From positions 1 through 13,016 of the forward strand of contig DGES01000036.1 of the NCBI GenBank assembly GCA_002386065.1: a DNA stretch of 13,016 bases, in the 5' to 3' direction. The notes under the pieces were generated by a model. It was not told the DNA's origin. It did not search any database and saw only the letters and a program-made list of their open reading frames with translations. A program made the translations under genes and the position numbers. Positions 1 through 6,404 of this stretch are shown in pieces (the first letter of the stretch is position 1; every line of letters begins with the position of its first letter). The stretch is from Firmicutes bacterium UBA3920. GTDB taxonomy: Bacteria > Bacillota > Clostridia > Caldicoprobacterales > Xylanivirgaceae.

Positions 1-25
1 ATAAGACAAGTAAATATTATGTAAG

Positions 26-106
26 TTTGCAGGGGGGCCATTTGGCTGAGAAGGTAAAACCTGACCCTTGGAACCTGATGTAGTTAAGACTATCGTAGGG
101 AGCAAA
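26..106 (+). promoter_or_regulatory. TPP riboswitch aptamer controlling thiC-thiD
   Basis: The thi-box core is clear: GGCTGAGA at 44-51, GACCCTTGGAACCTGAT at 63-79, and CGTAGGGAGCAAA at 94-106. P1 can form between TTTGC (26-30) and GCAAA (102-106). A further arm pairs GTAG (80-83) with CTAT (90-93) across a six-base loop. In known THI elements, TPP binding stabilises P1. Here the 3' strand of P1 could instead pair in part with 129-139, so ligand binding should free the downstream terminator and shut off thiC-thiD. The promoter of this copy lies left of the window. Confidence 0.96.
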
Positions 107-135
107 TATTTCGGATTCAAATATCTGTAAATAAG

Positions 136-162
136 TGCTTACCTTCGGGTAAGCATTTTTTT
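136..162 (+). terminator. Riboswitch expression-platform terminator, copy 1
   Basis: TGCTTACC (136-143) pairs perfectly with GGTAAGCA (148-155) over a stable TTCG tetraloop, and seven T follow. A competing antiterminator can form between AGCAAATATTT (101-111) and AAATAAGTGCT (129-139), with 9 of 11 positions paired. It uses both the 3' strand of P1 and the first bases of the terminator stem, so the two folds exclude each other. That is the expected layout of an OFF switch acting on transcription. Confidence 0.93.
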
Positions 163-279
163 GTATGCATATCAATATGTGCTCGCCCAAGTAGTAGAAT
201 CTAAATTCTATATATTTAATAAGTTTTTAAATTAGTGTATTAATTAATTTTTTTTACTTTAGAGAGGGGTATAAAACAT

Positions 280-1581
280 ATGAAATACACAACTCAAATG
301 GATGCAGCCCAAAAGGGTATAGTGACAAGGGAGATGAAAATAGTCGCCAGAAAGGAGAATATAGATATCCATGAGCTCATGGAAAAGATGGCAGAGGGGA
401 AGATAATAATACCTGCCAATAAAAATCATAAGAACCTTGATCCAGAGGGTATAGGAGAGGGTTTGAGGACTAAGATAAATGTAAACTTAGGTGTATCGAG
501 GGATTGTAATGATATGGATATAGAGCTTAAAAAGGTAAAAGAGGCTATCGAAATGAGGGCAGAGGCAATAATGGATTTGAGCTCATTTGGAAAGACTCAG
601 GAATTTAGGAGGAAACTCATAGATATGTCTACAGCTATGGTAGGAACAGTGCCTATATATGATGCTGTGGGCTTTCACGAGAAGGAACTTAAGGATATTA
701 CGCCTGAGCAATTTTTAGAGGTAATAGAGGCACATGCCAAAGATGGAGTAGATTTTCTCACTATTCACTGTGGGCTCAATAGAAAAACTGTAAATACTTT
801 CAAAAAACATGAGAGGCTTACTAATATTGTATCTAGGGGAGGTTCACTTATATATACATGGATGGAATTCAATAATAGGGAAAATCCTTTCTATGAATAT
901 TTTGATAATATATTGGATATATGTGCAGAATATGATGTAACCATAAGCCTTGGTGATGCATGTAGACCAGGCAGTATAAGGGATGCAACAGATGGGAGTC
1001 AGATAGAGGAACTTATTGTTTTAGGAGAACTTACAAAGAGGGCATGGGAGAAGAAAGTACAGGTAATGATAGAAGGACCGGGACATATGCCATTGAATGA
1101 AATATCTGCAAATGTCCTTCTAGAGAAAAAACTCTGCAGTGGAGCCCCTTTTTATGTGCTTGGGCCCATTGTAACGGATATAGCGCCGGGTTATGACCAT
1201 ATAACTAGTGCCATAGGTGGGGCGGTGGCATCTGCAAGTGGTGCGGATTTCCTCTGTTATGTGACTCCGGCGGAGCATTTGAGACTTCCTGATGTGGAGG
1301 ATATGAAAGAGGGTATAATAGCCACAAAGATTGCAGCCCATGCAGGTGATATAGCAAAGGGCATAAAGGGAGTTCAAGATTGGGATGATGAGATGAGTGA
1401 GGCAAGACGAAAGCTAGATTGGGAAAAGATGTTTGAGCTTGCCATAGATCCCAATAAGGCTAGGGAATATAGGGAGAGTTCTATGCCGGAGCTTTCTGAT
1501 TCATGTACAATGTGTGGAAAGATGTGTGCTGTTAGAAATATGAACAGGACAATGGAAGGCAAGGAGGTAGATATATTATGA
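280..1581 (+). CDS. thiC: Phosphomethylpyrimidine (HMP-P) synthase ThiC
   Basis: ThiC is a cytosolic radical-SAM enzyme that rearranges the purine intermediate AIR into HMP-P, the pyrimidine precursor of thiamine. At 433 residues it is the short form found in many clostridia and archaea, without the extra N-terminal domain of the roughly 630-residue enterobacterial enzyme. Visible family blocks are GDACRPGSIRDA (225-236), EGPGHMP (265-271), and GADFLCYVTPAEHL (321-334) with its metal-site histidine. The C-terminal cluster motif is C409-x2-C412-x3-C416, one residue shorter between the last two cysteines than the classical CX2CX4C. The ATG is preceded by GAGAGGGG. The stop overlaps the thiD start in ATGA, so the two are translationally coupled. 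TPP riboswitch 1 controls expression. Confidence 0.97.
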   Translation: MKYTTQMDAAQKGIVTREMKIVARKENIDIHELMEKMAEGKIIIPANKNHKNLDPEGIGEGLRTKINVNLGVSRDCNDMDIELKKVKEAIEMRAEAIMDLSSFGKTQEFRRKLIDMSTAMVGTVPIYDAVGFHEKELKDITPEQFLEVIEAHAKDGVDFLTIHCGLNRKTVNTFKKHERLTNIVSRGGSLIYTWMEFNNRENPFYEYFDNILDICAEYDVTISLGDACRPGSIRDATDGSQIEELIVLGELTKRAWEKKVQVMIEGPGHMPLNEISANVLLEKKLCSGAPFYVLGPIVTDIAPGYDHITSAIGGAVASASGADFLCYVTPAEHLRLPDVEDMKEGIIATKIAAHAGDIAKGIKGVQDWDDEMSEARRKLDWEKMFELAIDPNKAREYRESSMPELSDSCTMCGKMCAVRNMNRTMEGKEVDIL

Positions 1582-2384
1582 AGACGGCACTTACGATTGC
1601 AGGTTCTGACAGTAGTGGGGGAGCAGGTATTCAGGCTGATTTAAAGACTTTTTCTGCCCATGGACTATTTGGCATGAGTGTCATAGTGGCAGTGACAGCC
1701 CAAAACACACAGGAAGTCATTGCAGTACAGGATATAGATCCAGATATTATAGGGAAGCAGATAGATGCCATATTTAAGGACATTGCTGTGGATGTGGTAA
1801 AGATAGGCATGGTATCGCAGGTAGAGAGTATTCTTACAATTGCAGATAGGTTAAGGCTTTATGATCCAGAGATTATAGTTTTAGATACTGTAATGGTGTC
1901 TAAAAGTGGTTATGATCTATTAAATCCAGAGGCTGTAGATACATTGATTGGGGAACTGCTTCCAATAGCTACTGTGGTGACTCCCAATATTCCAGAGGCA
2001 GAGAAGATTGTAGGAGAGAAAATAGAAAGTATAGCTGATATGGAGGAGGCTGCCAAGTTTATATATGATATGGGAGCAAAAAATGTATTGATAACAGGGG
2101 GACATCTAGAAGGAGATGCAGTAGATGTGTTGTTTGATGGAGATACTTTTACTCATTATGGTTCTCCTAAAATAGAGACAAAGAATACCCATGGTACGGG
2201 TTGTACACTCTCTTCGGCAATAGCATCTAACCTGGCATTAGGCATGGATATAACAAAGGCAATATTTGAGGCAAAGGATTATATAGACGATGTAATAGCC
2301 CACTCACTTGATATAGGTAAAGGGGCAGGACCTACAAACCATTTCTATAGATTATATAGAGATTCAGGAATGGAGGTTCGGTAG
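1578..2384 (+). CDS. thiD: Hydroxymethylpyrimidine / HMP-phosphate kinase ThiD
   Basis: ThiD phosphorylates HMP and then HMP-P to HMP-PP, the pyrimidine substrate of ThiE. It is a ribokinase-fold enzyme of 268 residues, close to the 266 of E. coli ThiD. The N-terminal AGSDSSGGAGIQADLKT (8-24) and the anion-hole/catalytic motif HGTGCT (205-210) with C209 are intact. The start overlaps the thiC stop by 4 nt behind an AAGGAGG site inside the thiC coding end. The last codons (2365-2384) and the next five bases recur exactly at 5546-5570 in front of thiM, which shows that thiD was once directly followed by thiM. Confidence 0.97.
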   Translation: MKTALTIAGSDSSGGAGIQADLKTFSAHGLFGMSVIVAVTAQNTQEVIAVQDIDPDIIGKQIDAIFKDIAVDVVKIGMVSQVESILTIADRLRLYDPEIIVLDTVMVSKSGYDLLNPEAVDTLIGELLPIATVVTPNIPEAEKIVGEKIESIADMEEAAKFIYDMGAKNVLITGGHLEGDAVDVLFDGDTFTHYGSPKIETKNTHGTGCTLSSAIASNLALGMDITKAIFEAKDYIDDVIAHSLDIGKGAGPTNHFYRLYRDSGMEVR

Positions 2385-2386
2385 AT

Positions 2387-2430
2387 ATGGAAAAAGGGAA
2401 TAGCTGAATATTATAGATAATATTGGATTA
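2387..2430 (+). pseudogene. Possible decayed thiM 5' end after thiD
   Basis: The bases up to and including ATG at 2387-2389 are identical to those around the thiM start (5546-5570), with the same GGAGG site. What follows can be aligned to the thiM start: GAAAAA is shared, and AGCTGAATATTATAGATAA resembles AGCGGAACTATTAGATAG with small gaps. Translation gives M-E-K-G-N-S then a stop, against M-N-I-R-E-K-S in ThiM. The shared ATG and ribosome binding site are firm. The match beyond them is short and AT-rich, so chance is possible. Confidence 0.4.
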
Positions 2431-2442
2431 TTAGGTATTCTA

Positions 2443-2475
2443 TTAAAAAATAGGAAAATATCTTCTATTTTTTAA
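2443..2475 (+). terminator. AT-rich inverted repeat, weak terminator candidate
   Basis: TTAAAAAATAG (2443-2453) is exactly complementary to CTATTTTTTAA (2465-2475) with an 11-base loop. The stem has one G-C pair and is probably weak. It lies just upstream of a much stronger hairpin and may only assist it. Confidence 0.35.
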
Positions 2476-2495
2476 TTTATAAAATTTTTAAATAT

Positions 2496-2545
2496 AAAAG
2501 CACTGATAAAGTTTATATAGGAAATTTTATCGGTGCTTTTGATTT
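2496..2545 (+). terminator. Strong intrinsic terminator ending thiC-thiD
   Basis: Positions 2496-2514 pair with 2522-2540 in a 19-bp stem broken only by two G-T wobbles. The outer part is AAAAGCAC/GGTGCTTTT. T-rich sequence follows on the plus strand. The A-run on the left would give a U-run on the minus strand, so it may work in both directions. It separates the thiC-thiD unit from the lipoprotein gene. Confidence 0.82.
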
Positions 2546-2619
2546 TGTTGATTGGAAGATAGTATTCTTGAAGTTACTTTTTGTAGACGGATTTTTGGGA
2601 AAAAGGTTACTTTTATCAG

Positions 2620-2648
2620 TGGACAATATTGGAATAATAGTATATAAT
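2620..2648 (+). promoter_or_regulatory. Putative sigma-A promoter of the lipoprotein gene
   Basis: TGGACA (2620-2625) and TATAAT (2643-2648) are 17 nt apart, one mismatch from consensus. The start would fall near 2655, giving a leader of about 190 nt before the ATG at 2847. Two copies of GTTACTTTT (2573-2581 and 2606-2614) sit 33 nt apart just upstream and could be activator sites. In the rest of 2541-2846 I see no gene. Confidence 0.6.
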
Positions 2649-2846
2649 TATACAAATTGTATTAAAAATCATATATATAGCTAATGTTGTGATATAGACC
2701 TAATTGCCAAAAACAAAGTTTGTACTAGTGGGTAAGGGGTATTTATCATGATTTTAACAACAGTAGTAAAGAAGAAGCTTTTAAATATTCTTAGTAACTA
2801 TGACAAAATAAGAATTTTTTTGAGGTTTAAGGGGGGGAGTGTAAAA

Positions 2847-4343
2847 ATGGAACATCGTAATAGGAAAAAATTAATTCTTACCTTGTTTATTCTTTTATCA
2901 TTCATTCTGCACGGATGCACAAGTAGTGATGATATAAAACGTATAACTAATTCAGCAATGAGTCCTAATTTTTTAAAGACCATAGAATCATATTTTAAGA
3001 TAGAAGATGACGGTATTGATATAACAGTGTATGGATTTAATGGACAGAAATCTGCAGTTTCCAGTTATGCTATGGCAAATTTATTACATGAGCTTCCTGA
3101 TTTGTCGGAAGAAGATGAAATGAGCACTAATAACCCTTATTTACTTTCAACTTTATTGACTTTGGCTCATGGCAGAAATGAATTAAAAATAGATGAATTA
3201 GTAAAAAATGCAAGCCAAAGGGATTTTGCAATAGGATTTCGAGTTTTAAGTTATATAAATGACAATGCTAGTATAAAAGAATTGTCTTCATTATATCATG
3301 TTCATAGGTTCGAAAATGAAATATCAGATATGGCTATGGCTGAGGCTCTTTATACTCAATATAACGAGGCAATGTCAAGTGGAGGTGAAATATCTAAACA
3401 GACCATTGAAAATGCACAAAAAAGATTGGCAAGTTTGATCAATAAAAGTGAAACAACAGATAATCTATCATCATTATTTGAGATTCATGCAATATTTAGT
3501 ATATTATCTCAAAGTGAAGTTAATTGTAAGGAAGGGGAGGACTACGCTCGTGAATTCATGGAAGTATTTAGAGAAGAAGGGAATCAGAGATTTCTATTGG
3601 CACAAGATGAAGTAGTTGTGGCAACTTATTTAGATATATATCATATGATTTCAGAATTACAAGAACACCAAAAAACAAATATACCAAAGTTTTGGGTAGA
3701 TGAATTTGAACATAGGAGATGTATATTTAACCCCTTTTCCTATTCACTAGACAGTCCACGAAATTTAGCATATCTTTGTATAGCTCTTTCTAATACAGAT
3801 ATTCGATTTTCAGAAATTCAAATTGAATTATTGAGAGGGCTCGTAAATAATTGTGTCAGTAGTCAAACTGACGAATTGAACTGGCAAGACTATTACTATT
3901 TGGCTCAAGCGGCTTCGGCTTTAAATATGCAATTGCCGTATGACGCTCCTGAGGAAGATGGGAGTTATATGTGCAATTTGTTTTTTAATACAGAATTAGA
4001 TATTGACGTAGATAGATCTCTGCCCATACTTGAACAATTGATACAATTAACAATAAGTTCGGACAAATATGTTCATGAATTTCTTGATGAATTTAATGTT
4101 ATGGATTATGAGAGTTACGATGATTTCCCTATGATTCTTAACTTATACGTTGAATTAGGAACTAAAACAGAGAGTTTAACCACTGGTGAGAAAAAAGAGA
4201 TTATCAATTGGATTAAAGATAAAGAATGTCCTTATGGTTATGAAAGTCAAAATGGGAACTTTGATTTTGAAGTTTCTGTCATATATACCCATTTACTTAA
4301 CTTACTAAAAGGGGGAAGTAACGATGGATACCGTATCCGATAG
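2847..4343 (+). CDS. Unrecognised 498-residue lipoprotein next to an ABC exporter remnant
   Basis: I do not recognise this family. The first 24 residues form a lipoprotein signal: basic MEHRNRKK, a hydrophobic stretch LILTLFILLSFI, then LHGC with the lipidated cysteine at 24. The protein should therefore be anchored on the outer face of the membrane. The rest is acidic, has no other membrane segment, and looks mainly alpha-helical. The start at 2847 is preferred because GGGGGGGAG (2831-2839) precedes it and the signal begins there. An in-frame ATG at 2748 would add 33 residues ahead of the signal. The stop overlaps the next gene's start by 20 nt, so this was probably co-transcribed with the ABC transporter. 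Its codon use is richer in ATT, GAA and TTA than that of the thi genes, suggesting a different origin. It could be an accessory or immunity lipoprotein of a peptide exporter, but nothing proves that. Confidence 0.78.
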   Translation: MEHRNRKKLILTLFILLSFILHGCTSSDDIKRITNSAMSPNFLKTIESYFKIEDDGIDITVYGFNGQKSAVSSYAMANLLHELPDLSEEDEMSTNNPYLLSTLLTLAHGRNELKIDELVKNASQRDFAIGFRVLSYINDNASIKELSSLYHVHRFENEISDMAMAEALYTQYNEAMSSGGEISKQTIENAQKRLASLINKSETTDNLSSLFEIHAIFSILSQSEVNCKEGEDYAREFMEVFREEGNQRFLLAQDEVVVATYLDIYHMISELQEHQKTNIPKFWVDEFEHRRCIFNPFSYSLDSPRNLAYLCIALSNTDIRFSEIQIELLRGLVNNCVSSQTDELNWQDYYYLAQAASALNMQLPYDAPEEDGSYMCNLFFNTELDIDVDRSLPILEQLIQLTISSDKYVHEFLDEFNVMDYESYDDFPMILNLYVELGTKTESLTTGEKKEIINWIKDKECPYGYESQNGNFDFEVSVIYTHLLNLLKGGSNDGYRIR

Positions 4344-4620
4344 CATTGTTATTAAAAAACTTGATATGATAATTAAGGGGAATCATATATTAAATAAAGT
4401 TGATTTTCAAGCCAAGACCGGCGAAATCACATTAATTTATGGTCCTAGTGGTAGTGGTAAAACCACTTTATTAAACGTCATAAACTTTTTATATTATCCG
4501 AATTCGGGTGAGTACATTTATTTTGGGGAGAAGATTGACTATAATAACCAATTAAATATCGACAAAATAAGACAGAGGGATATCGGTTATTTTCATCAAG
4601 AGATGTCTTTTATTGTCTAA
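4324..4620 (+). pseudogene. ABC transporter ATP-binding protein, N-terminal fragment
   Basis: This is the first half of an ABC ATPase, 98 residues instead of about 210. It keeps Walker A GPSGSGKTT (40-48) and the Q-loop glutamine at 92 in IGYFHQ. It then stops, so the LSGGQ signature, Walker B and switch histidine are missing and ATP hydrolysis is not expected. The pattern around Walker A and the Q-loop resembles MacB-like and bacteriocin-export ATPases. The start has a GGGGGAAG site and overlaps the lipoprotein gene. Immediately after the stop the same frame continues into the end of a permease, which points to an internal deletion of the ATPase 3' half and the permease 5' part. Confidence 0.85.
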
Positions 4621-5010
4621 GTTATTTTATTAGTAGTATTGACTTCATTCCTCGTTTTCATATTACATTTTTCAGGGATTTTATTGACCAGAGATATTAT
4701 GAGGGATATGATGATATTTTATTTAAATGGGATGTCGCGGGCCAATATCTGTAAAGAATACGGTCGATTCATTTTAAAAAAGATACTACCTCCTCTTTTA
4801 CTTGGTGCTTCTTTCTCTATATTGGGTAGTTTGATTGCTTTTCACAAAGCGTATCCATTAGAATCATTTAATCCATCATTTATTTTTGTGCTAATAATAG
4901 CAAATTTATTGATTGCTTTATTGGTAATTAGTTTGCTCAATATCTTTATGAAAAAGAATATATATAAAGGGACTGATGCAGAAAAGGTATCCCAATTACT
5001 GCGGAATTAG
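4621..5010 (+). pseudogene. FtsX-like ABC permease, C-terminal fragment
   Basis: Read in the frame of the ATPase fragment, directly after its TAA, this gives about 129 residues laid out like the FtsX/MacB permease C-terminal domain. A first membrane segment (LLVVLTSFLVFILHF) is followed by an amphipathic cytoplasmic stretch containing MIFYLNGMSRANICKEYGRF, and then by two more membrane segments. A later TTG at 4639 has no good ribosome binding site, so independent translation is doubtful. The N-terminal membrane segment and large extracellular domain of such permeases are absent. It could have belonged to the DUF1430 bacteriocin-associated permeases that pair with this ATPase type. That is inference from layout. 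Confidence 0.75.
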
Positions 5011-5097
5011 TCTAGTATTTATCCTTACTGGGAGAGACTGGAGGATATATGGGATAGGATTAACTGCTGCTATACATTGAACAAGAAAATTTCCACT

Positions 5098-5126
5098 TTG
5101 CAAAAGGTTTAGATATAGTCTATAAT
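5098..5126 (+). promoter_or_regulatory. Sigma-A promoter of the second TPP riboswitch / thiM-thiE unit
   Basis: TTGCAA (5098-5103) and a perfect TATAAT (5121-5126) are separated by 17 nt. The transcript would start at about 5133, where the repeated leader begins. Between the permease remnant (ends 5010) and this promoter I see no gene. Block B therefore does not depend on read-through from upstream. Confidence 0.85.
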
Positions 5127-5158
5127 GTTAGACATAAGACAAGTAAATATTATGTAAG

Positions 5159-5239
5159 TTTGCAGGGGGGCCATTTGGCTGAGAAGGTAAAACCTGACCC
5201 TTGGAACCTGATGTAGTTAAGACTACCGTAGGGAGCAAA
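5159..5239 (+). promoter_or_regulatory. TPP riboswitch aptamer controlling thiM-thiE
   Basis: All core thi-box elements match copy 1: GGCTGAGA at 5177-5184, GACCCTTGGAACCTGAT at 5196-5212, and CGTAGGGAGCAAA at 5227-5239. The single aptamer difference, C at 5226 instead of T, turns a G-U wobble closing a small arm into a G-C pair, so the fold is kept. The aptamer should bind TPP and repress thiM and thiE in parallel with copy 1. Confidence 0.95.
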
Positions 5240-5268
5240 TATTTCGGATTCAAATATCTGTAAATAAG

Positions 5269-5294
5269 TGCTTACCTTCGGGTAAGCATTTTTT
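5269..5294 (+). terminator. Riboswitch expression-platform terminator, copy 2
   Basis: The 8-bp stem (5269-5276 with 5281-5288), TTCG loop and competing antiterminator (5234-5244 with 5262-5272) are the same as in copy 1. The U-run has six T, not seven. The stretch 5313-5396 has no gene. It holds the perfect palindrome TTAACTATAGTTAA at 5317-5330 and the GAGAGGAG remnant of the thiC ribosome binding site near 5380. Confidence 0.9.
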
Positions 5295-5396
5295 ATATGT
5301 ATATCAATATGTATTTTTAACTATAGTTAAGTCTGAGCTTTGTGGAATTGATAGTATGTTAGTTAAAGCTTTATTTTAGAGAGGAGTATAGAAATT

Positions 5397-5534
5397 GTGA
5401 AATATATAACTATATGAATAATCTAAAAGGATACAAGACAGGAAATATGGAAATAGTTGAATGAAAGAAAAGTATAGATATTCATGGATTTATGAGAAAT
5501 ATGGTAGAGTGAGAGATAATAATACCTACAAATG
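5397..5534 (+). pseudogene. thiC 5'-end remnant (second copy)
   Basis: From GTG at 5397 the sequence follows the first roughly 140 bases of intact thiC with small gaps. Clear shared blocks include TATAGATAT followed by TCATG against CCATG, and AGATAATAATACCT (5513-5526). The TTTAGAGAGG site in front is also shared. Most differences are C to T or G to A. The frame fails at once: GTG AAA TAT ATA ACT ATA then TGA. The match ends near 5530, where thiD-derived sequence starts. It is a non-coding scar of a second thiC, with nearly all of that gene deleted. Confidence 0.87.
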
Positions 5535-5565
5535 ATTTCTACATGCAGGAATGGAGGTTCGGTAG
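5535..5565 (+). pseudogene. thiD 3'-end remnant (second copy)
   Basis: ATTTCTA (5535-5541) matches 2341-2347 in thiD. After a gap of about 14 bases, 5546-5570 is identical to 2365-2389, covering the last thiD codons, its TAG stop (5563-5565) and the following ATG. The preserved stretch carries the GGAGG site that thiM needs, which explains why it survived the deletion that removed the rest of thiC and thiD. Confidence 0.87.
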
Positions 5566-5567
5566 AT

Positions 5568-6404
5568 ATGAATATAAGAGAAAAATCAGCGGAACTATTA
5601 GATAGGGTGAGAAATAAGAGTCCGCTCATACACCATATTACAAACTATGTAACTGTAAATGATTGTGCTAACATAGTGTTGGCAATAGGAGCATCGCCTG
5701 TGATGGCAGACGAGATAGATGAGGTACAGGATATGGTTTCCATAGCAAATACTTTGGTTCTCAATATGGGAACTCCAAATAAGAGGACTGTGGAGTCTAT
5801 GTTGGCTGCAGGAAGGAGAGCAAATGCATTAGGTATCCCTGTAGTCTTTGACCCTGTTGGAGTAGGAGCTACAGAATATAGGACTAAAATTGCACATAAG
5901 ATACTAGATGAAGTTGAAATATCAGTTCTCTCTGGCAATATATCGGAGATAAAGGCTATATCAGGATTAGGTGGTACGACAAAGGGTGTTGATGCATCTT
6001 CAGAGGATACGACAGACTTAAATTATATGGAAGACAGCAGCAATATGGCAAAGACAATTTCTAAGCAATTAAATTGTATAATTGCAATAACAGGGGCTGT
6101 GGATGTAATAACAGATGGGGATAAGGTTTTTTATGTGCACAATGGACATGAAATGTTGTCTACAATAACAGGTACTGGCTGTATGTGTACATCTCTTATA
6201 GGGAGTTTTTGTGGAGTTACAGATGATTACTTAAATGCTGCTACAGCTGGAATAATGGCAATGGGCATAGCAGGGGAGAAGGCATATAAAAGTCTAGTAC
6301 AAGGAGAAGTTGGAAGTGGTAGTTTTAAGGCTAGGCTATTAGATATGGTGTTCATTCTTACTGGAGAAGACTTAACTAAGGAGGGAAAGGTATATGGGAT
6401 ATAG
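5568..6404 (+). CDS. thiM: Hydroxyethylthiazole kinase ThiM
   Basis: ThiM phosphorylates 4-methyl-5-(2-hydroxyethyl)thiazole with ATP, giving the thiazole phosphate that ThiE uses. It is a salvage enzyme acting in the cytosol. It has 278 residues, slightly longer than the usual 262-272, with the extra residues around 143-157 (SASSED-like, polar and acidic). Family features include HHITNYVTVNDCAN (22-35), ASPVMA (42-47), FDPVGVGA (94-101) and the catalytic loop TGTGC (201-205) with C205. The start is the ATG at 5568 behind GGAGG. An in-frame ATG at 5532 lies in the thiC/thiD remnant and has no site. thiM overlaps thiE by 11 nt. TPP riboswitch 2 controls it. Confidence 0.96.
   Translation: MNIREKSAELLDRVRNKSPLIHHITNYVTVNDCANIVLAIGASPVMADEIDEVQDMVSIANTLVLNMGTPNKRTVESMLAAGRRANALGIPVVFDPVGVGATEYRTKIAHKILDEVEISVLSGNISEIKAISGLGGTTKGVDASSEDTTDLNYMEDSSNMAKTISKQLNCIIAITGAVDVITDGDKVFYVHNGHEMLSTITGTGCMCTSLIGSFCGVTDDYLNAATAGIMAMGIAGEKAYKSLVQGEVGSGSFKARLLDMVFILTGEDLTKEGKVYGI

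Larger units (their letters stand above)
1..180 (+). repeat. Direct repeat copy 1 (TPP riboswitch leader)
   Basis: This block recurs at 5134-5312 in the same orientation. By eye the copies differ by three substitutions and one missing T. One change is T93 to C in the aptamer; the others are at the end of the terminator U-run and just after it. The repeat covers the whole leader from about the transcription start through aptamer, linker and terminator. It begins at the first base of the window, so it may extend further left. Similarity becomes patchy after 180 and returns near the thiC ribosome binding site. Confidence 0.95.
5134..5312 (+). repeat. Direct repeat copy 2 (TPP riboswitch leader)
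   Basis: This is the second copy of the leader at 1-180, with about 98% identity by eye. Linker and loop bases that have no known sequence constraint are also identical. This contrasts with the thiC remnant directly downstream, which is only about three quarters identical to thiC. Confidence 0.95.

Noticed and set aside
1120..1562. Several antisense open frames inside thiC
   Set aside because: They are shadows of the strongly conserved thiC frame, with low-complexity or histidine/proline-rich translations and no ribosome binding site.
2385..5133. A transposon or IS element carrying the lipoprotein and ABC genes
   Set aside because: I saw no transposase, no terminal inverted repeats and no short target duplication. 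The flanking repeats are riboswitch leaders, explained by duplication.
1..5312. CRISPR array or integrase att sites from the long direct repeats
   Set aside because: There are only two copies of about 180 bp, 5 kb apart, both recognisable TPP riboswitches, and no integrase or cas gene is present.
5397..5417. A six-codon leader peptide (GTG to TGA) controlling thiM
   Set aside because: It is fully explained as the start of the decayed thiC copy, and there is no attenuator after it.
5532..5567. A 12-residue N-terminal extension of ThiM from the ATG at 5532
   Set aside because: It has no ribosome binding site, lies in the thiC/thiD remnant, and the family begins at the ATG at 5568 behind GGAGG.
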